From Thereva unica (Eukaryota > Arthropoda > Insecta > Diptera > Therevidae): a DNA stretch of 64,000 bases. The stretch is from contig OX465282.1 in the NCBI GenBank assembly GCA_949987705.1, positions 41,566,039 to 41,630,038 on the forward strand, written 5' to 3'. Numbering within the stretch: position 1 is the stretch's first letter; each line of letters starts with the position of its first letter. Positions 30,159 to 43,200 of the stretch are shown here, in pieces. The notes beneath the pieces are model-generated. The model was given only the letters and a program-made list of their open reading frames with translations. It was not told where the DNA came from and ran no database searches. Made by a program: the position numbers and the translations under genes.

Positions 30159-33100
30159 GAAAAAAGGTGATTATTTTAGTTGCAATAAATGCGGAAGGAA
30201 AGGGCACAAGACAATTCGTGAAAAGTCGTGTCAGTCGATTTATCGAACAGTAAGCAGAAATGAATATATGTGGTTTGATAGCGGAGCAACATCTCATATG
30301 TGCTTCGTGAAGAGTATGTTTGATAGCCTAATATTATATGATGAAGAAAATGAAGTCACATTAGCAAATGGTACTACAGCAAAAGTTGTTGGAGAAGGAA
30401 CTGTGTCGCTTCTTGTGAAATGTGGAAAAGAATCAAAGCATGTTAGACTGTACAAGACACTATACCTACCAGAACTGGAAGAAAACCTAATTTCTGTGGG
30501 AAAAGCAACAGCAGCAGGATTAAAGGTGACATTTGAAGACAAGGGTGCTCAAATTATCGACAAGAAAGGAAACTTGATCCTTGAAGGTAAAAAACAAAGT
30601 GGCCTATACCATTTTCAACAGACGCAGTAGGCACTCTCATCACTGCGACAGCAGAACCTTTTCAATTTGTGGCATCGCCGAATGGGGCACTTAAATTTTA
30701 AATCTTTAAAATTATTGCAGTCAAAAAATTTAGTAACAGGTTTGTGTGAATCATTCCATACAGAGAATCCAATATGTACGTCATGCATACAAGCAAAACA
30801 AGTGAGAAAGCCATTTGTTGTAAACGAAACAAAGAAAACAGTGCGAAGACTTGAATTGGTCCATTCTGCCGTCTGCGGTCCAATGAGGACAGAGTCGTTG
30901 AGTAGGTCAGTCTATTTTATAACGTTCATCGACGATTTTTCACGTCATGTTTCTGTCTACTTTATGAGGAAAAAATCGGAAGCACTGGAAAAATTCAAGC
31001 AATATAAAGCGTTTACAGAAAACCAAACTGGTGAACATATAAAAGCCTTAAAGACAGACAACGGTACGGAATATTGTAATACCGTGTTCCAGCAAATTCT
31101 AACAGTTAACGGAATAGAGCACCAAGTAACAACGCCTTACACGCCGCAACAAAACGGAGAAGCGGAAAGAATGAACCGTATGTCAACGGAAATGGAAAGA
31201 TGTATAAAAATAGAAGCAAATTTACCAAATTTTCTATGGGCGGAGCTGATTTCGACAGCAGCATACATAAGAAACCGGTGTCCAACAAACTCAAATAATG
31301 ACATAACCCCTGAAGAATTATGGACAGGTTCGAAACCAGACGTGAAACATCTGCGTTGTATCGGATCGAACACTTATGTTCTAAAAAAGGTGCAAATATC
31401 GGTAAATTCGAACAAAAAGGTGAAAAGCACGTATTTGTTGGATATGACAGTGGAGTCGGAAATTACAGGCTGTGGAAACCAAATACTAGAACAGTTATTA
31501 GGAGTCGCGAAGTCATATTCCTGGAGGAAAAACTAGTTTGAATAATAAATGCCACCCTGAAGTAATGGAAAATGTTTCAAATATCGAAAATGAACTTAAT
31601 GTTTACCACGAAACCACAAAGACGGTATTACCCCAAACACCTACACCAGCATTTGAAACGGAAATGAGTATCGGTAATAAAGAAAAGGCATGCCAGGTTA
31701 TCAACAGTAATACTTCGGAAGAAGTTGGAAAAAACGATCCAATTAATATCCGTCAAGTTGAAAATTCGGAAAATAAAGAAGAATGGCGGTAAGCTATGAT
31801 AGCAGAATTTAATTCCTTATTGAAAAATAACACATGGGAACTGGTAGACAGACCTGTAAACAAAAATATTATTCAGTCAAAATGGGTGTTTAAAACCAAA
31901 TATGGAATAGATGGATCAATAGAGAAAAGAAAAGCCCGGTTAGTTGCAAAAGGATATAACCAAATATATGGTGAAGACTACACTGATACTTATGCACCTG
32001 TTGCAAGTACTCAATCGATTCGACTTGCTTTAGCTATCGCTGCAAAGAACTTCTTGGACCTAACTCACGTTGATGTCTCCAGTGCGTACTTGAATGGAGA
32101 ATTAGATGAGGAAATTTTCATGGAGCAACCAAAAGGATTTCGGGACAATGGAAATACAAAAGTATGCAAATTGAAAAAGGCGATTTATGGTCTCAAACAG
32201 TCGGGCCGACAATGGAATATTCGCCTAGACAAGACACTAAGAGATGTGAATCTAATTCGTTCAGCTTACGATCAATGCATTTATTTTAAAATTGGTGAAC
32301 AAGGTATAACAATGGTTGTCTATGTGGATGACTTACTCATCGTAACCAATAACCTGGACGAACGTTCAAAGATAATACAAAAATTGTCAGAAGAGTTCGA
32401 GATTCGAAATTTAGGAGAACCAAAGTTGTGCGTGGGTCTGCAGATAACCAAGGAAAAGAACTCGATCAGTATCAGTCAGCGAGGTTATATCAACAACCTT
32501 ATTACAACATATTACATTTCCCACATGGCATACAGTTACAAAAGGAACCAACAATTGAGGGGGAGAGAAAGCAAATAGGAAAATCAGACTGCAGACAATT
32601 GATTGGTAAACTTTTATATTTGTCTATTCACAGCCGACCCGACATCGCGTTCGCAGTGAATGCACTATCACAGCACAACGAAGACCCTCGTAAGCAAAAC
32701 TGGAACGCGGCATTAAATGTCATTCGTTATTTGAAAGGAACCACAGAGGCTTGTATTGTCTACAAACATATCAGAGATGAAATCTGTGCATTCTCAGATT
32801 ATAGCTGGGGAAGTGATGTAAACGATCGCAAATCCCAATCAGGTTGGATTTTTGTTTATGCTGGAGGCCCAGTTCATTGGTCATCGAAGAAACAGCGCAT
32901 AGTATGTACATCTAGCACAGCTGCTGAATATATTACACTGTCATCTGTAGTGAAAGAAGTTGAATATTACCGAAATTTGATGATTGAACTTCAGCTTCAT
33001 AGTGTACCTATTACAATCTACTGCGACAATCAAAGCGCTAAACATATAGCGGAGGCACAGATAAATCAAGGAAAGACGAAACACCTGGACATCAAATACC

Positions 33101-33243
33101 ATTACGTCAAAGAAGCTGTAACAGGAAAACATGTCAGGATTCATTATCTTCCAACAGATCAGATGCCAGCAGACGCTTTAACAAAGAACCTTACATCCAA
33201 GATGATCATAACGCATTTCCGGAAAGTTGGTATGAGGTTCTAG
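30159..33243 (+). pseudogene. pol: Co-B pol: zinc knuckle, protease, integrase, RT, RNase H
   Basis: The frame resumes with a zinc knuckle (CNKCGRKGH) and a protease signature (DSGATSHM, 30280). A TAG at 30628-30630 precedes the integrase zinc region (HRRMGHLN to CTSC) and core (DNGTEYCN, 31060). Reverse transcriptase shows KARLVAKGYNQ (31935), TYAPVAS and YVDDLLIV (32320). RNase H is from about 32760 (SAAEY block at 32920 region, DQMPADALTKNL near the end). Breaks are frameshifts near 31370-31540 and 32500 and a TAA at 31792. It is related to but clearly distinct from Co-A. Confidence 0.85.
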
Positions 33244-33311
33244 ATAAACAATGTAACCTTAGATTAAGTAGCAGGGGCTGGTCGATCGACACCCAAGAAG
33301 TTGAGGGGGAG

Positions 33312-33539
33312 TGTTAAGGAATAAAATAAAACGTCAACTTCAATGCTGTCTATCGTCCATTCCTTTATTCTTTATTATCTTCGTTTTTCAGCTGTCCATC
33401 TGACAGATAACTTTTGTGACTATTCCTTTTTTGTTTTTAGTCTATTGTAATCTTTAATACGTCCACAAGTCGGACATGTTTGCGTTCTATAATAAAATAA
33501 ATTCCTGTAAAACATTGTAATCGGTTTATTATTCTTATC
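33312..33539 (+). repeat. Co-B 3' LTR
   Basis: It follows the purine-rich tract gttgagggggag and matches the LTRs at 13176 and 14817. The final A of the usual CA end is missing: the sequence goes from cttatc to gttttaag. Confidence 0.9.
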
Positions 33540-34429
33540 GTTTTAAGTAAGCTTACGTACGAGCTGCCACGAGCTTTTGTTAGTTTTGTTTGTCCGTTTT
33601 TGTTTGTTGTTTGTTTGTTCTTTGTTTGTTTTGTTAGTTTTGCTAACACGAGCCCGTGGAACATGGAGCCTAGACAAGGAGTTAAAACTCTTATGGGGAA
33701 AATAACCGGAAATGGATGGGTAGCAGAAACTAAACTTCTAGTTCATTTGTCGCCACAGATGTCGCCTAAAGCTGACGTTCACCACATGAAGTTAGCTGAA
33801 TTTTATCTATTTCGACGATTTGTTCAAAATAAAGTTTGACGAAATTGGAGAAATCAACGGTTAATAAAAAATCTAAGTCGGCGCTGCAATTAATTGTCAT
33901 TGATATTTATATTTTATAAAGGACACCGCACAAATTATATGAGAAAAGGGTCCCGGCGGATTTGGCTGAAATTGAAGTATGTTAGTCAATGGGGGTAGAC
34001 GAACAAAAAATTGTAAGGGGGAGGGGGGGTAAATCGTAACGGTTGGCCGCTAGGGCGTTTTGAAATTTTTTGATAGATGTCTTTATATCACCCTGTATTT
34101 TTGTAACCCTGTGGAATATTTTCGTGAATAAGGTGGCAATTTACGCAGAATACTCCCACCTATCTAAAACTGTAAAAGTCGAGGTTCTAACCCACCAACT
34201 TTTAGAGTTACGGGTCGTCAAAATAAAAGTTTTGTTTTTTTTTCACTAAAATTTCAAGTTCAACCACCTTTTTCTCCAAAAAATACGTAGTTAATTAATT
34301 TTTTTTACAAAATTGGAAAGCTTGGACAATTTCCTATGAATAAGGTCAGGGCAACTTTTATGCTACGGCCTTTACTTTTGAAGTTATAAGCAATTTTAAT
34401 GTGAAAGTTGGCTTTATTTCGTACTTATT
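33540..34429. other. Spacer with (TTTG)n run and a short unrecognised ORF
   Basis: A tttg/tttgt-rich run spans about 33580-33640. From the ATG at 33663 a 58-codon frame runs to 33839 (MEPRQGVKTLMGK start); it has no domain that I can name, and could be a fragment of a gene or element. The rest (33840-34429) is AT-rich with a G-run near 34020 and shows no coding signal. This stretch separates the two nests. Confidence 0.4.
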
Positions 34430-34899
34430 TGGTACTTTTCGACAAAGCTGCGAGTCGATGTTGGAAAGGTTAGCCGCAGGAGGTGCCAGGGAAGGGGCAG
34501 AGCGAATCGAAGATTCGTTAAAACATGCATGTGATGCATCCATGCCTCGGCGAGCCGGCAATCGGCAACACCCACCAAACTTCTGGTGGAACGCCTAGAT
34601 CGACGAATGCCGAAGGGCCTGCCTGAAAGCGAGAAGGAGAACTCAGAGAAATCGGAACCGACCGGACTTCGATGAACTCCTTCAGAGATATAAGGAAGCG
34701 AGGAGAAGGCTGAACAAGGCCATCGCTAGAAGTAAATCCGAGCACTTCAAAAGATTGTGCAGAGAAGCAGACTCGGACCCCTGGGGTGGAGCCTATAAAA
34801 TGGTTATGTCAGCGGTCAAGGGCAAACGCTCTCCGCCGATCACCTGCCCCGCGCTGCTCCAGAGCATTGTGTATGTCCTGTTTCCACAGAACGTACGCG
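34430..34899 (+). mobile_element. R1-like LINE, fragment 1 (endonuclease-RT linker)
   Basis: The reading frame is in the region between endonuclease and reverse transcriptase (PPNFWWNA, a TAG, then RRLNKAIARSKSEHFKRLC and WGGAYKMVMSAVKG). The frame stays open past the TAG up to the errantivirus. The 5' end of the LINE is missing: it starts abruptly at about 34430. The last four bases, cgcg (34896-34899), are the target duplication of the errantivirus. Confidence 0.8.
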
Positions 34900-35243
34900 A
34901 AATAGGATATTGCTCTAACGAAGTCTTAAAAAAAGAATTTTTCCGCTCACAAACTTTATTTTACAACTTTCTACATTGATTGTCAACTTAGAACTAAATC
35001 CAAAAAATACTTATTTTATAATTACAATTTTGATGAATTTGGTGGTTTCCGGCCTGATTGGATTTCTAGGAATTTCGTCTGGGTTTATTGCTGATGAGTT
35101 TCCGATTATTGTGCATTTATTGCAATAATGCAATAATTTGGTGGCACGTGGAAGCACCTGTGCCGTGAGGTTGTAATATGAGTGTGCTGAAGCTTTGGCG
35201 CATGTATGGTGGAGGTCATGACGTGAAGGCGGAAGCCGTAACT
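34900..35243 (-). repeat. Errantivirus 3' LTR
   Basis: 344 bp; in element sense it starts AGTTACGGC and ends CCTATTT, lacking TG-CA ends as is typical of this group. The adjoining plus-strand cctcccctctaagag (35244-35258) is the complement of the polypurine tract, which overlaps the env stop codon. Confidence 0.9.
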
Positions 35244-35251
35244 CCTCCCCT

Positions 35252-36835
35252 CTAAGAGAGTGTCCTCGGCCAGTAAAGCTGTATGCTCGGAGGATCGCCA
35301 GGATTTTCTATGGTTGATATCTTGTTACAGATGACCGGTGTTTCATTTCGGAGAGTTTTGATTCGTCCATAGATGATGAATGCGCAAACTGCAAAGATGG
35401 TGAAGCCAATGAATACTATTGCGATGAGTGTAACGTTGTCCTTATGGGTTGTTTTGATGTCCAGAAGTTCTATGGCCTTTCTATTTTGGATATGGGATGC
35501 TCTAATTTTTTGTAGGTGGATGTCTTCTATTATGGAGGAATAATTGGTCCTGTTAAATATGGTAGGATAAACGTGAATGTCATCCCAGAAGTTGGCGATG
35601 GTTCCTTTATACGTTATCCCGTTGATTTCGACGGTGCAATTCTGGAAATGTATTAATTTTGTCCCTTTTAAATTTAGGTTAGTGGAGTCACAAGAGGATT
35701 TAATTCTGGTTTCCGGGAGATCACTTAGAAGAATATAGTTTGGTTCTGGCTGCTGGATACTAAGTATGGTAGAGTGCTCTATAAGCTGGCATTCTGCTGG
35801 TTGATTCTGTATGAGGGGTCCAATGCATTTGGACATGTTGGTGGCTTCCTGGTGTGGTGATTCCTTACAATAGTGGGTACCTTCAACCTTGAAACACTTA
35901 TTGTCGAAATATTGAATTTTATGGGAATTTATGATTAGGTAGGGTTTTGTGACTATTGTTTTTGTATGGTTTATAGGTAAGGGAATTAGGTGGAACATAG
36001 AATAAGTGTCTGGTGAAAGAACAGGTATTTTAACATTAAAGATAATATTTAGATTACTGTAATATGCTTCTAATTCTAACAATTCGTAAATGTTTTCTTT
36101 GGATTTGATTTCTATTGCTTGATCTTTCAAATTGTGGTGAATCTCGTTTAATTCTTTATGGTTTAAAATTTGTTTCGATATAATGTTTAATCTTGCGAGT
36201 ACTATGGCTTCTGCTAAGTTTGTCAAATGGTTGTTTATTAAATCTATATTATAATTTATTTGGGCTAAATATTGTGTGTGTTTTATAATGTCGTCACCGG
36301 ATTTTACTCTATTCTCTATAGTTTCCTTGTAATGCTTCAGATATTTCTCTATGGATTCTTGTTGTTTGTTAATATGGGATGTTATGTTTTCAAATCTTTC
36401 TATCATTAGACTATTTACTGATATTTGTTTATTTATTTCTGTTTTAATGTTTGCCTGATTTGAGATAAGATTTTCAATGTTTTCGTTAATTCGTTGAGCG
36501 TCATTATCGTCCATGTTACCTGTTATGCTTTTGATAACGCTACCTAGACCGTTTATTAATCCTCTCTTTTTTCTTAGACTAGGTTTTAGTGTCTCAAATT
36601 TTTCTTTCAGGTTTTGTAATTTAATGTTCGTTAGTTTTACTGAGTCCTGTAGCTCGTCTTCGTTGTCAAGTAAATTAATTGATTCTGAAATCCTGTCAAT
36701 CGTCATTTCGTAGTTTTCTAGTCTAACAATATGTAAGAGATTGTTGTACGTCAGTATTGTCCTAGCTGTCCCTAGTTTCATGGTCAGTAATTCCTGGTTC
36801 GTCAGGTCCTGTATTTCCAGTTTCTGTCCGTTCAC
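35252..36835 (-). CDS. env: Errantivirus envelope glycoprotein ORF, intact (527 aa)
   Basis: Envelope-type protein related to the fusion proteins of errantiviruses and baculoviruses. A furin-type cleavage site (LRKKR) at about residue 90 is followed by a glycine-rich fusion-peptide-like stretch and the conserved GN-M/L-D context. A long helical, leucine-rich segment follows. Cysteines and N-glycosylation triplets lie in the second half, and one membrane segment (IAIVFIGFTIFAVCAF) at about 477-495 precedes a short cytoplasmic tail. The frame opens without ATG (GTG at 36835), as expected if a spliced 5' exon provides the start; a possible acceptor (attacag) lies just upstream. It overlaps the end of pol. 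Confidence 0.85.
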   Translation of the reverse strand: MNGQKLEIQDLTNQELLTMKLGTARTILTYNNLLHIVRLENYEMTIDRISESINLLDNEDELQDSVKLTNIKLQNLKEKFETLKPSLRKKRGLINGLGSVIKSITGNMDDNDAQRINENIENLISNQANIKTEINKQISVNSLMIERFENITSHINKQQESIEKYLKHYKETIENRVKSGDDIIKHTQYLAQINYNIDLINNHLTNLAEAIVLARLNIISKQILNHKELNEIHHNLKDQAIEIKSKENIYELLELEAYYSNLNIIFNVKIPVLSPDTYSMFHLIPLPINHTKTIVTKPYLIINSHKIQYFDNKCFKVEGTHYCKESPHQEATNMSKCIGPLIQNQPAECQLIEHSTILSIQQPEPNYILLSDLPETRIKSSCDSTNLNLKGTKLIHFQNCTVEINGITYKGTIANFWDDIHVYPTIFNRTNYSSIIEDIHLQKIRASHIQNRKAIELLDIKTTHKDNVTLIAIVFIGFTIFAVCAFIIYGRIKTLRNETPVICNKISTIENPGDPPSIQLYWPRTLS

Positions 36836-39800
36836 GATTATTATCCTGTAATTTACGTCTAACTTTAATCCTAGCTTTATGAAATTTCTTATTGTGGTTA
36901 GTAATGATTGAAATTTTATTATTATGCTTAATTCTATGCTTTGAAAACCTAGGTGTTAGTTTGTTACGCCTACACTCTTTTCTATAGACTACATTATCTT
37001 CTTCTAAATCTACAGGGTCTTGTCGGTCTTTATTGAGTTTTTCTAAGTTTTTCTTAACATTTTCTTCCATTTTAGCCTTTATTTCTGGGTATATTTTTTG
37101 TCTATATTAATTTAATTTTCGTAGGTAATCATGCTCATTATTATATTGTAGTGTTTTGTTGAATTCATGGGTTCTTCCATAGAACAATTCGTAAGGGGTA
37201 TGTTTTGTAGCTGAATGTATGGCGTTATTATATGTGGTTAGACATTCGCTGAGAATTTCGTCGTGATCCATATGACTACTCTTATTATATATAATCCTAT
37301 ATATTTCCGTTAAGGTTGAGTGCATTCTTTCGACCGGAGCATTGCTGCTCGTTTGCTGGAAGCAGGTGACATGATGCAGAATTCCATATTGTTTGCAAAA
37401 GTCACCGAATAGTGATGATGTGAATTCTGCACCTTGGTCTGAGACAATTTTCTTGGGGATGCCGTGAAGGCTAAAGAAATGTTTCAATGATTTCACCATG
37501 TTCAGGCTATTTCTTGCTGGGACAGTATATGCCGCTGCGAACTTAGAGAATTTATCGATAATAGTCAATATCTGTTTATTACTGATAGTATAAATATCGA
37601 TGTGAATGATGTCCAAAGGTTTTTCTGGGGTCTCTGGAATTTCATACTTTAGTTTAGGGGGGCTGCGGTCATACTTCAATGTTTGACATTGATGACAATC
37701 ATTTATTATTTTGTTAATCTTTGTTTTCATCAAAGGGAAGTATATTTACCTTTTTAGATGCAGCAGTGTCTCGTTGATGCCTCGATGATTATTATTGGTA
37801 TGGTAGTCTTTGATGATTTTATCTTGTTCATCCTCTTCGTGGATGTCTTTAAGTAGTTCTTTGCAACGAATGAGTTTAAAGTTTTTGCTTCTTGCGAAGA
37901 ATTCTGAATATACGTTTTGGACTAACTTGAATGTGTCATCATCGGTAAAGACAGCTGTTAATTTATTGGGTGGTAGATATTTTTTTAGAATGTCAACGAC
38001 ATTGAGTTGATCGAAATTTGGTAATCTTATAATTCTTCTTTGTTTATTCCTAAACGGAGTTTCCAGTGAGATTGGTGGTCTTTTAGAGGATTTTTCAAGT
38101 ATCAATTGCATGTTAAATTCGTTAAGTGGTCGTTCTGAAATTGGTATACCGTCGTTGAGATTTTCCTCCTGTGAGTGGACTGTAGTTCCACTAGTACCTT
38201 GAACAGATGTGTTCATACTACTTTCATGTACATGCACTTCAGCATTTGCGTGTGTGTTAGGTCTAATGCGGCTGAGTGCATCTGCATTAGAGTTTTGTGT
38301 ACCTTTTTTATAGACAATCTTATAATCAAACTCCTCTAATTTTAATCTCCATCTTACGAGTCTGGAGTTGGGTTCTTTAAGATTCATAAGCCACATAAGA
38401 GGTTTATGATCCGTGACAATAGTGAACTGATGTCCGAATAAATATGGACGAAAATATTTTGTAGCCCACACGATGGCTAAGAGTTCTTTCTCTATTGTAG
38501 AGTAATTTATTTCAGACGTGGTTAGTGTCCTACTAGCAAAACAAATTGGCTTGTCACTGCCAATGGTCCCTTGGGATAGCACAGCACCGATGGCATAGTT
38601 ACTTGCGCCGGTCGTTACTATAAAAGGTTTTGAGAAGTCAGGGTACTGGAGAATTGGGTCGTTCGTTAATACATCTTTACAAGCTTCGAATGCTTGAATA
38701 TATCGATCGTTTAGTTCGATATTTCTCCCTTTCTTTAGACATTCCGTTAGTGGTTTGGTTAACTTTGCAAAGTCTTTTATAAATTTGCGGTAATAACCCA
38801 CTAGACCGAGGAATGACTTTATTTGCTTGGGTGTGCGTGGAATGGGAAAATTTTTTACAGCATGTATTTTGTCGGGGTTTGGTTTAACTCCCTTAGTGGT
38901 GATGATATGCCCTAAGAAGGCAATCTCCTTTTTAAGGAATTCCGATTTATCTAACTGGACTTTTAATCGGGCTTTTTGGAGTTTTTCGAAAACTTTACGG
39001 AGATTTTCGCAGTGCTCCTGCAAGGAGGTTGAAAAGATGATTATATCATCTAGGTATACAAGACAGATTTTTCCAATGAGATCTCCCAGCACATTGTCCA
39101 TGACTCGTTGGAACGTGGAAGGAGCATTCTTTAATCCAAAGGGCATACGAACGTATTCATAGTGTCCTCCTTCGAGTGTGAATGCAGTTTTGGAAACGTC
39201 CTGCGGGTCCATTTCAATTTGATGGAATTCGCTCGCGAGGTCAAGGGTCGAAAAATACAGACATTTGCCGAGTTTGTCTAAAATCTCGTTAATATTTGGA
39301 AGTGGATATTTATCGCTTATCGTCTTCTCATTCAGTTTGCGATAATCGATTACCAATCGCCATTTTTGTTTACCACTCGCATCTAGTTTTTTCGCTACTA
39401 TCCACACTGGAGAGCTCCATGGTGAATAGCTGTGTCGAATAATACCTTGATGCAACATGTCATTTATCTGACGCTTCACCTCTTCCTTATGGATATAAGG
39501 ATAGCGGTAAGACTTGACATAGATTGGTTCTTCGTCAGTGGTGCGGATGCGATGTTTGACCTGATTGGTAAAAGTCAGGGATTGCCCTTCTCTGAAAAAG
39601 ATTTCGTTGAAGTCTTTGCAAACTTTGAGAAGATGACGTTTCTCTTCGTCATTTAAGTGGAAGGTCCGAATGAGATCTGCAATGTTGTTATGTGATAAAT
39701 TTCCTTCAATCCCACTCTTCATATCGTAATAATTGACCTCGGAATATTCTTCCGTCGTATACGCATGCACTTTTAGTGGTTGTTCTAGAAGTAGTGTTTG

Positions 39801-40227
39801 ATCGAACTCTGATCTATTTACTACTTCCATTAGGCTATACCAATTATTTGAGGTGTATATGCCTTCAGGAATGTGCAGGTAAGAGTTTACAAGAAATCCT
39901 CTCGTATAAATTTCGCCGTTCCGTACATCTACGGGTAATTTTACGATCAGCTTAGACTTAGCTGGGACAAGGTACTTTTGAGACATTAAGTTTGGTTTGA
40001 GGAACAGGGGAATCGTTGCATTATCTGTGACCAGATTATGGGTTTTTAAGTCAACCCTAGCGCCGATTTGGGTCAGGATATCTAGACCTAATAGACCATC
40101 GAAGTAACCGTGAAATTTGAAGATGAGGAATCGGATCTCACCTGGATTATTAAATTCTGAAAAGGACGGGAGTGTTACTTCTTTATCCAGAGTATGCTTG
40201 TTAAATACGGTGGTAATGACTGAAGGT
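36762..40227 (-). pseudogene. pol: Errantivirus pol: RT, RNase H and integrase
   Basis: Minus-strand order of blocks: WRLVIDYRKLNEK (about 39355), LYFSTLDLASEFHQIEM (39260), GLKNAPSTFQRVM (39130), catalytic YLDDIIIFS (39060), RNase H ATTGASNYAIGAVLSQG-type (38610; TTG replaces the usual TDA), NADALSRI (38285). Then an integrase zinc half-site, TAA at 37746-37748, the zinc CHQC half-site, core blocks (IHIDIYTI, SDQGAEF, NAPVERMHSTL), a second TAA at 37107, and a basic C-terminus to 36762. Both stops are single codons with the frame otherwise preserved. The protease end is cut off by the RTE at 40228. Confidence 0.85.
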
Positions 40228-43200
40228 GGTGAGTCATCAGCGGAATAGGGGGAATAACATGTAGCATAACATGCACGTGCCGTAACTATTTCGGACTGAT
40301 GGAAGTGCGATCATAACCTCCTAGCGGTGGCCACTGGTAACTATTCTATGAGAGAGGATAGGCTAATATGATCGGGCTAGTCCCTTCCAAGTAAGGTTGG
40401 CGTGAGGCTAATAACCTCACCCGTAAAAAACAATTATTACGGAACGAGCAACATGCCTCGGATACTGGAATAAACGACGACGACCACGGCAACGAAAAAG
40501 GCAAAACGATTTACGAATTTTTTCATGGAACGTTCGAACTCTGTACAGAACTCGAGCTTCAAAACATCTAGCCGATACCCTGTCAAAGTATAAAGCTGAC
40601 ATTACCGCCATTCAGGAGATGAGGTGGACAGGGAATGGTGTTTTGCAAAAACCTGAGTATGACGTATATTACAGCTGTCATACAAAACACCATGTTCTAG
40701 GAGTAGGTTTTATGGTTAGCAAAAGAATGAAGCCTACCATTATCGGCTTTAAAGCAACAAACGAAAGGCTATGCTCCCTTCGTGTGCGAGGTAAATTTAA
40801 GAACATCAGCCTCATAAACGTTCACGCACCTACAGAAGAGTCCCCGGATGATGATAAAGAAGAATTCTTCGAATTAGTTGAACGGGAACTTAATGCCTGC
40901 CCCAGGTATGATGAACAAATCATACTGGGAGATGTGAATGCCAAAGTAGGCCGGGAGCCCATATACAGGCAACATGTCGGCAACCACAGCTTGCATGAAA
41001 ACACTAATGACAATGGACAGCGAGTTGTAGAGATGGCAGCAAGTAAGAACTTGGTCGTTGCAAGTACTGGATTTGCGCGTAAAGATATCCATAAAGCCAC
41101 CTGGGTATCTCCTGATGGAGCCACTCGCAACCAAATAGATCATGTGTTGATAGACCGCCGCCACCTTTCGGGTCTGATGACGGTACGAACGTACCGAGGT
41201 GCCAACTTCGACTCGGATCACTATCTTGTTGGTATGGTGCTCCGAGAGCGCATTACAACGCTGAAAAGCTTTGTATCCGCTGATCAGGCTCGAATCAACA
41301 CAGCTGCACTACGCAATGAAATGGCCAGAAACAGCTACGGTCATGCATTAGAACTCGCCCTAAGTCCTGGGGATGAGATGCCGGGCGTTGAAGAGAACTG
41401 GACCCGCCTTAAAAATACTGTCATTAGTACTGCTGATTCCATCTTAGGCAGAAGTCGTAAAGATCGGAACGACTGGTTCGATAATGAATGCAAGCTCGCA
41501 ACTGAACGTAAGAATGCTGCGTACCGAGCCATGCAGCAGTCTCAGAGAAGACGGGCACGCGAAGAGAACTATAAAGAGCTCAGAAAAGAAGAAAAGAGAA
41601 TTCACAGACGGAAAAAGGAAGCCTGGGAAAAAAATCTCGTCTGTGAGCTAGAACAGTACAGAGAACGACGGCCGCACCAGGCGCGGGAGTTCTACCAAAG
41701 AGTCCGCAGTATGATGCAATTCACACCACGTTGCACATACTGCAAGGACAAAGAAGGTAATCTGATCACCGATCCTAAAGGCATCTTGGAGCGATGGGAA
41801 GAGCACTTTCATGAATTTCTAAATGGCGAGCTAACTGAGGATTCGGAGGCTCCACCAATATCTGATGACAATGCTATGCTGCCGCCACCAAGCATAGAAG
41901 AAGTTAGCAGAGCCATCAGCCGGCTCAAAAACAACAAGGCCTCGGGTGCAGACGGCATCGCAGCGGAGCTGGTTAAATATGGAGGGCCTACATTACACCA
42001 AGCGATTCATGAATTAATTGTGCAAGTATGGGAACAGGAAGTGATGCCAGAAGACTGGAGAAAAGGCATCCTCTGTCCGGTACACAAAAAAGGAGATATC
42101 ACAGCGTGCACTAATTATCGCGGTATAACGTTGTTGAGTACCGTGTATAAGATATTCTCCGCTATCCTACAAAACAGGATGGCCCCATACGCCAGAAACA
42201 TCATAGGCCATTACCAGTGTGGCTTCAGCCCAGGCAAATCAACGACTGATCAGATTTTCACCTTGAGGCAGGCTATGGAAAAATGTCTAGAGTTTCAAAA
42301 CTCAATTCAACACCTCTTCATAGACTTTAAAGCCGCCTATGATAGCATAGCCAGGGTAGAACTCTACAAAGCCATGAGAGAATTCGGCATCCCCAACAAA
42401 CTGACAAGACTATGTAGGCTGACCATGATCAATGTGTCAAGCCAAGTAAAGGTATCCGGAACACTGTCCAGACCAATCAACATCTATAATGGACTCCGAC
42501 AAGGGGACGGTCTGGCCTGCCTCCTTTTCAACCTGGCGTTGGAGAAAGTGATCCGAGATTCGGACGTGACATCAAGGGGTACAATCCTCCACAAGTTCAC
42601 CCAATTACTGGCTTACGCAGACGACATTGACATCATTGGAAGAACAACAACAGCTGTACAAGAAGCTTTCACTCAGATTGAGCAAGCGGCAGGAAATCTG
42701 GGACTGCACATTAACGAAAGCAAAACAAAGTACATGGTGGCCTCGTCTGGAAGAACACCTAACATTGGTCCCACAATCAAGGTAGCGGAACACGAGTTTG
42801 ACGTGGTAAAATCATTTACCTACCTTGGGTCAATAGTAGCAGCCGACAATAGCATGGAACCAGAAATACGCGCACGACTGCTAAAAGCCAACAAAGCCTA
42901 CTATAGTCTGTCAAGGCTCTTCAAATCCAAATATCTAACCATAACGTCTAAACTTTTACTATATAAGACGATGGTCTTACCCGTTCTCACATATGCATCC
43001 GAAACGTAGGTGCTTAGCAAAAAGCACTCAAACCTCTTGGGCGTGTTTGAGAGGAAAATACTTCGGAGGATTGTTGGCCCCGTATGTGAGGAAGGACGAT
43101 TCCGGAGACTCTACAATGACGAGATCTACGAGCGCTATCGCGACATAGATGTTGTGAAGAAAATAAAGCTCGGTAGGCTCCGGTGGGCAGGGCATCTAGC

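Larger units (their letters stand above)
14817..33539 (+). mobile_element. Co-B copia-like element, split by a 14.4-kb Gy-A insertion
   Basis: The 5' LTR is 14817-15045 and the 3' LTR is 33312-33539. The coding region is cut at 15740/30155 by Gy-A, flanked by the 4-bp duplication ataa. The halves join to give gag followed by zinc knuckle, protease, integrase, reverse transcriptase and RNase H, the copia order. All enzymes carry stops or frameshifts. No duplication matches across the outer ends (aatag versus gtttt), which fits the left end having been copied by the local tandem duplication. Confidence 0.85.

Noticed and set aside
14797..33545. A target-site duplication for Co-B
   Set aside because: The flanks aatag and gtttt do not match; the left edge was probably altered by the tandem duplication.
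34401..34598. A separate small gene before the errantivirus
   Set aside because: The frame is the R1 LINE linker region and continues beyond the TAG.
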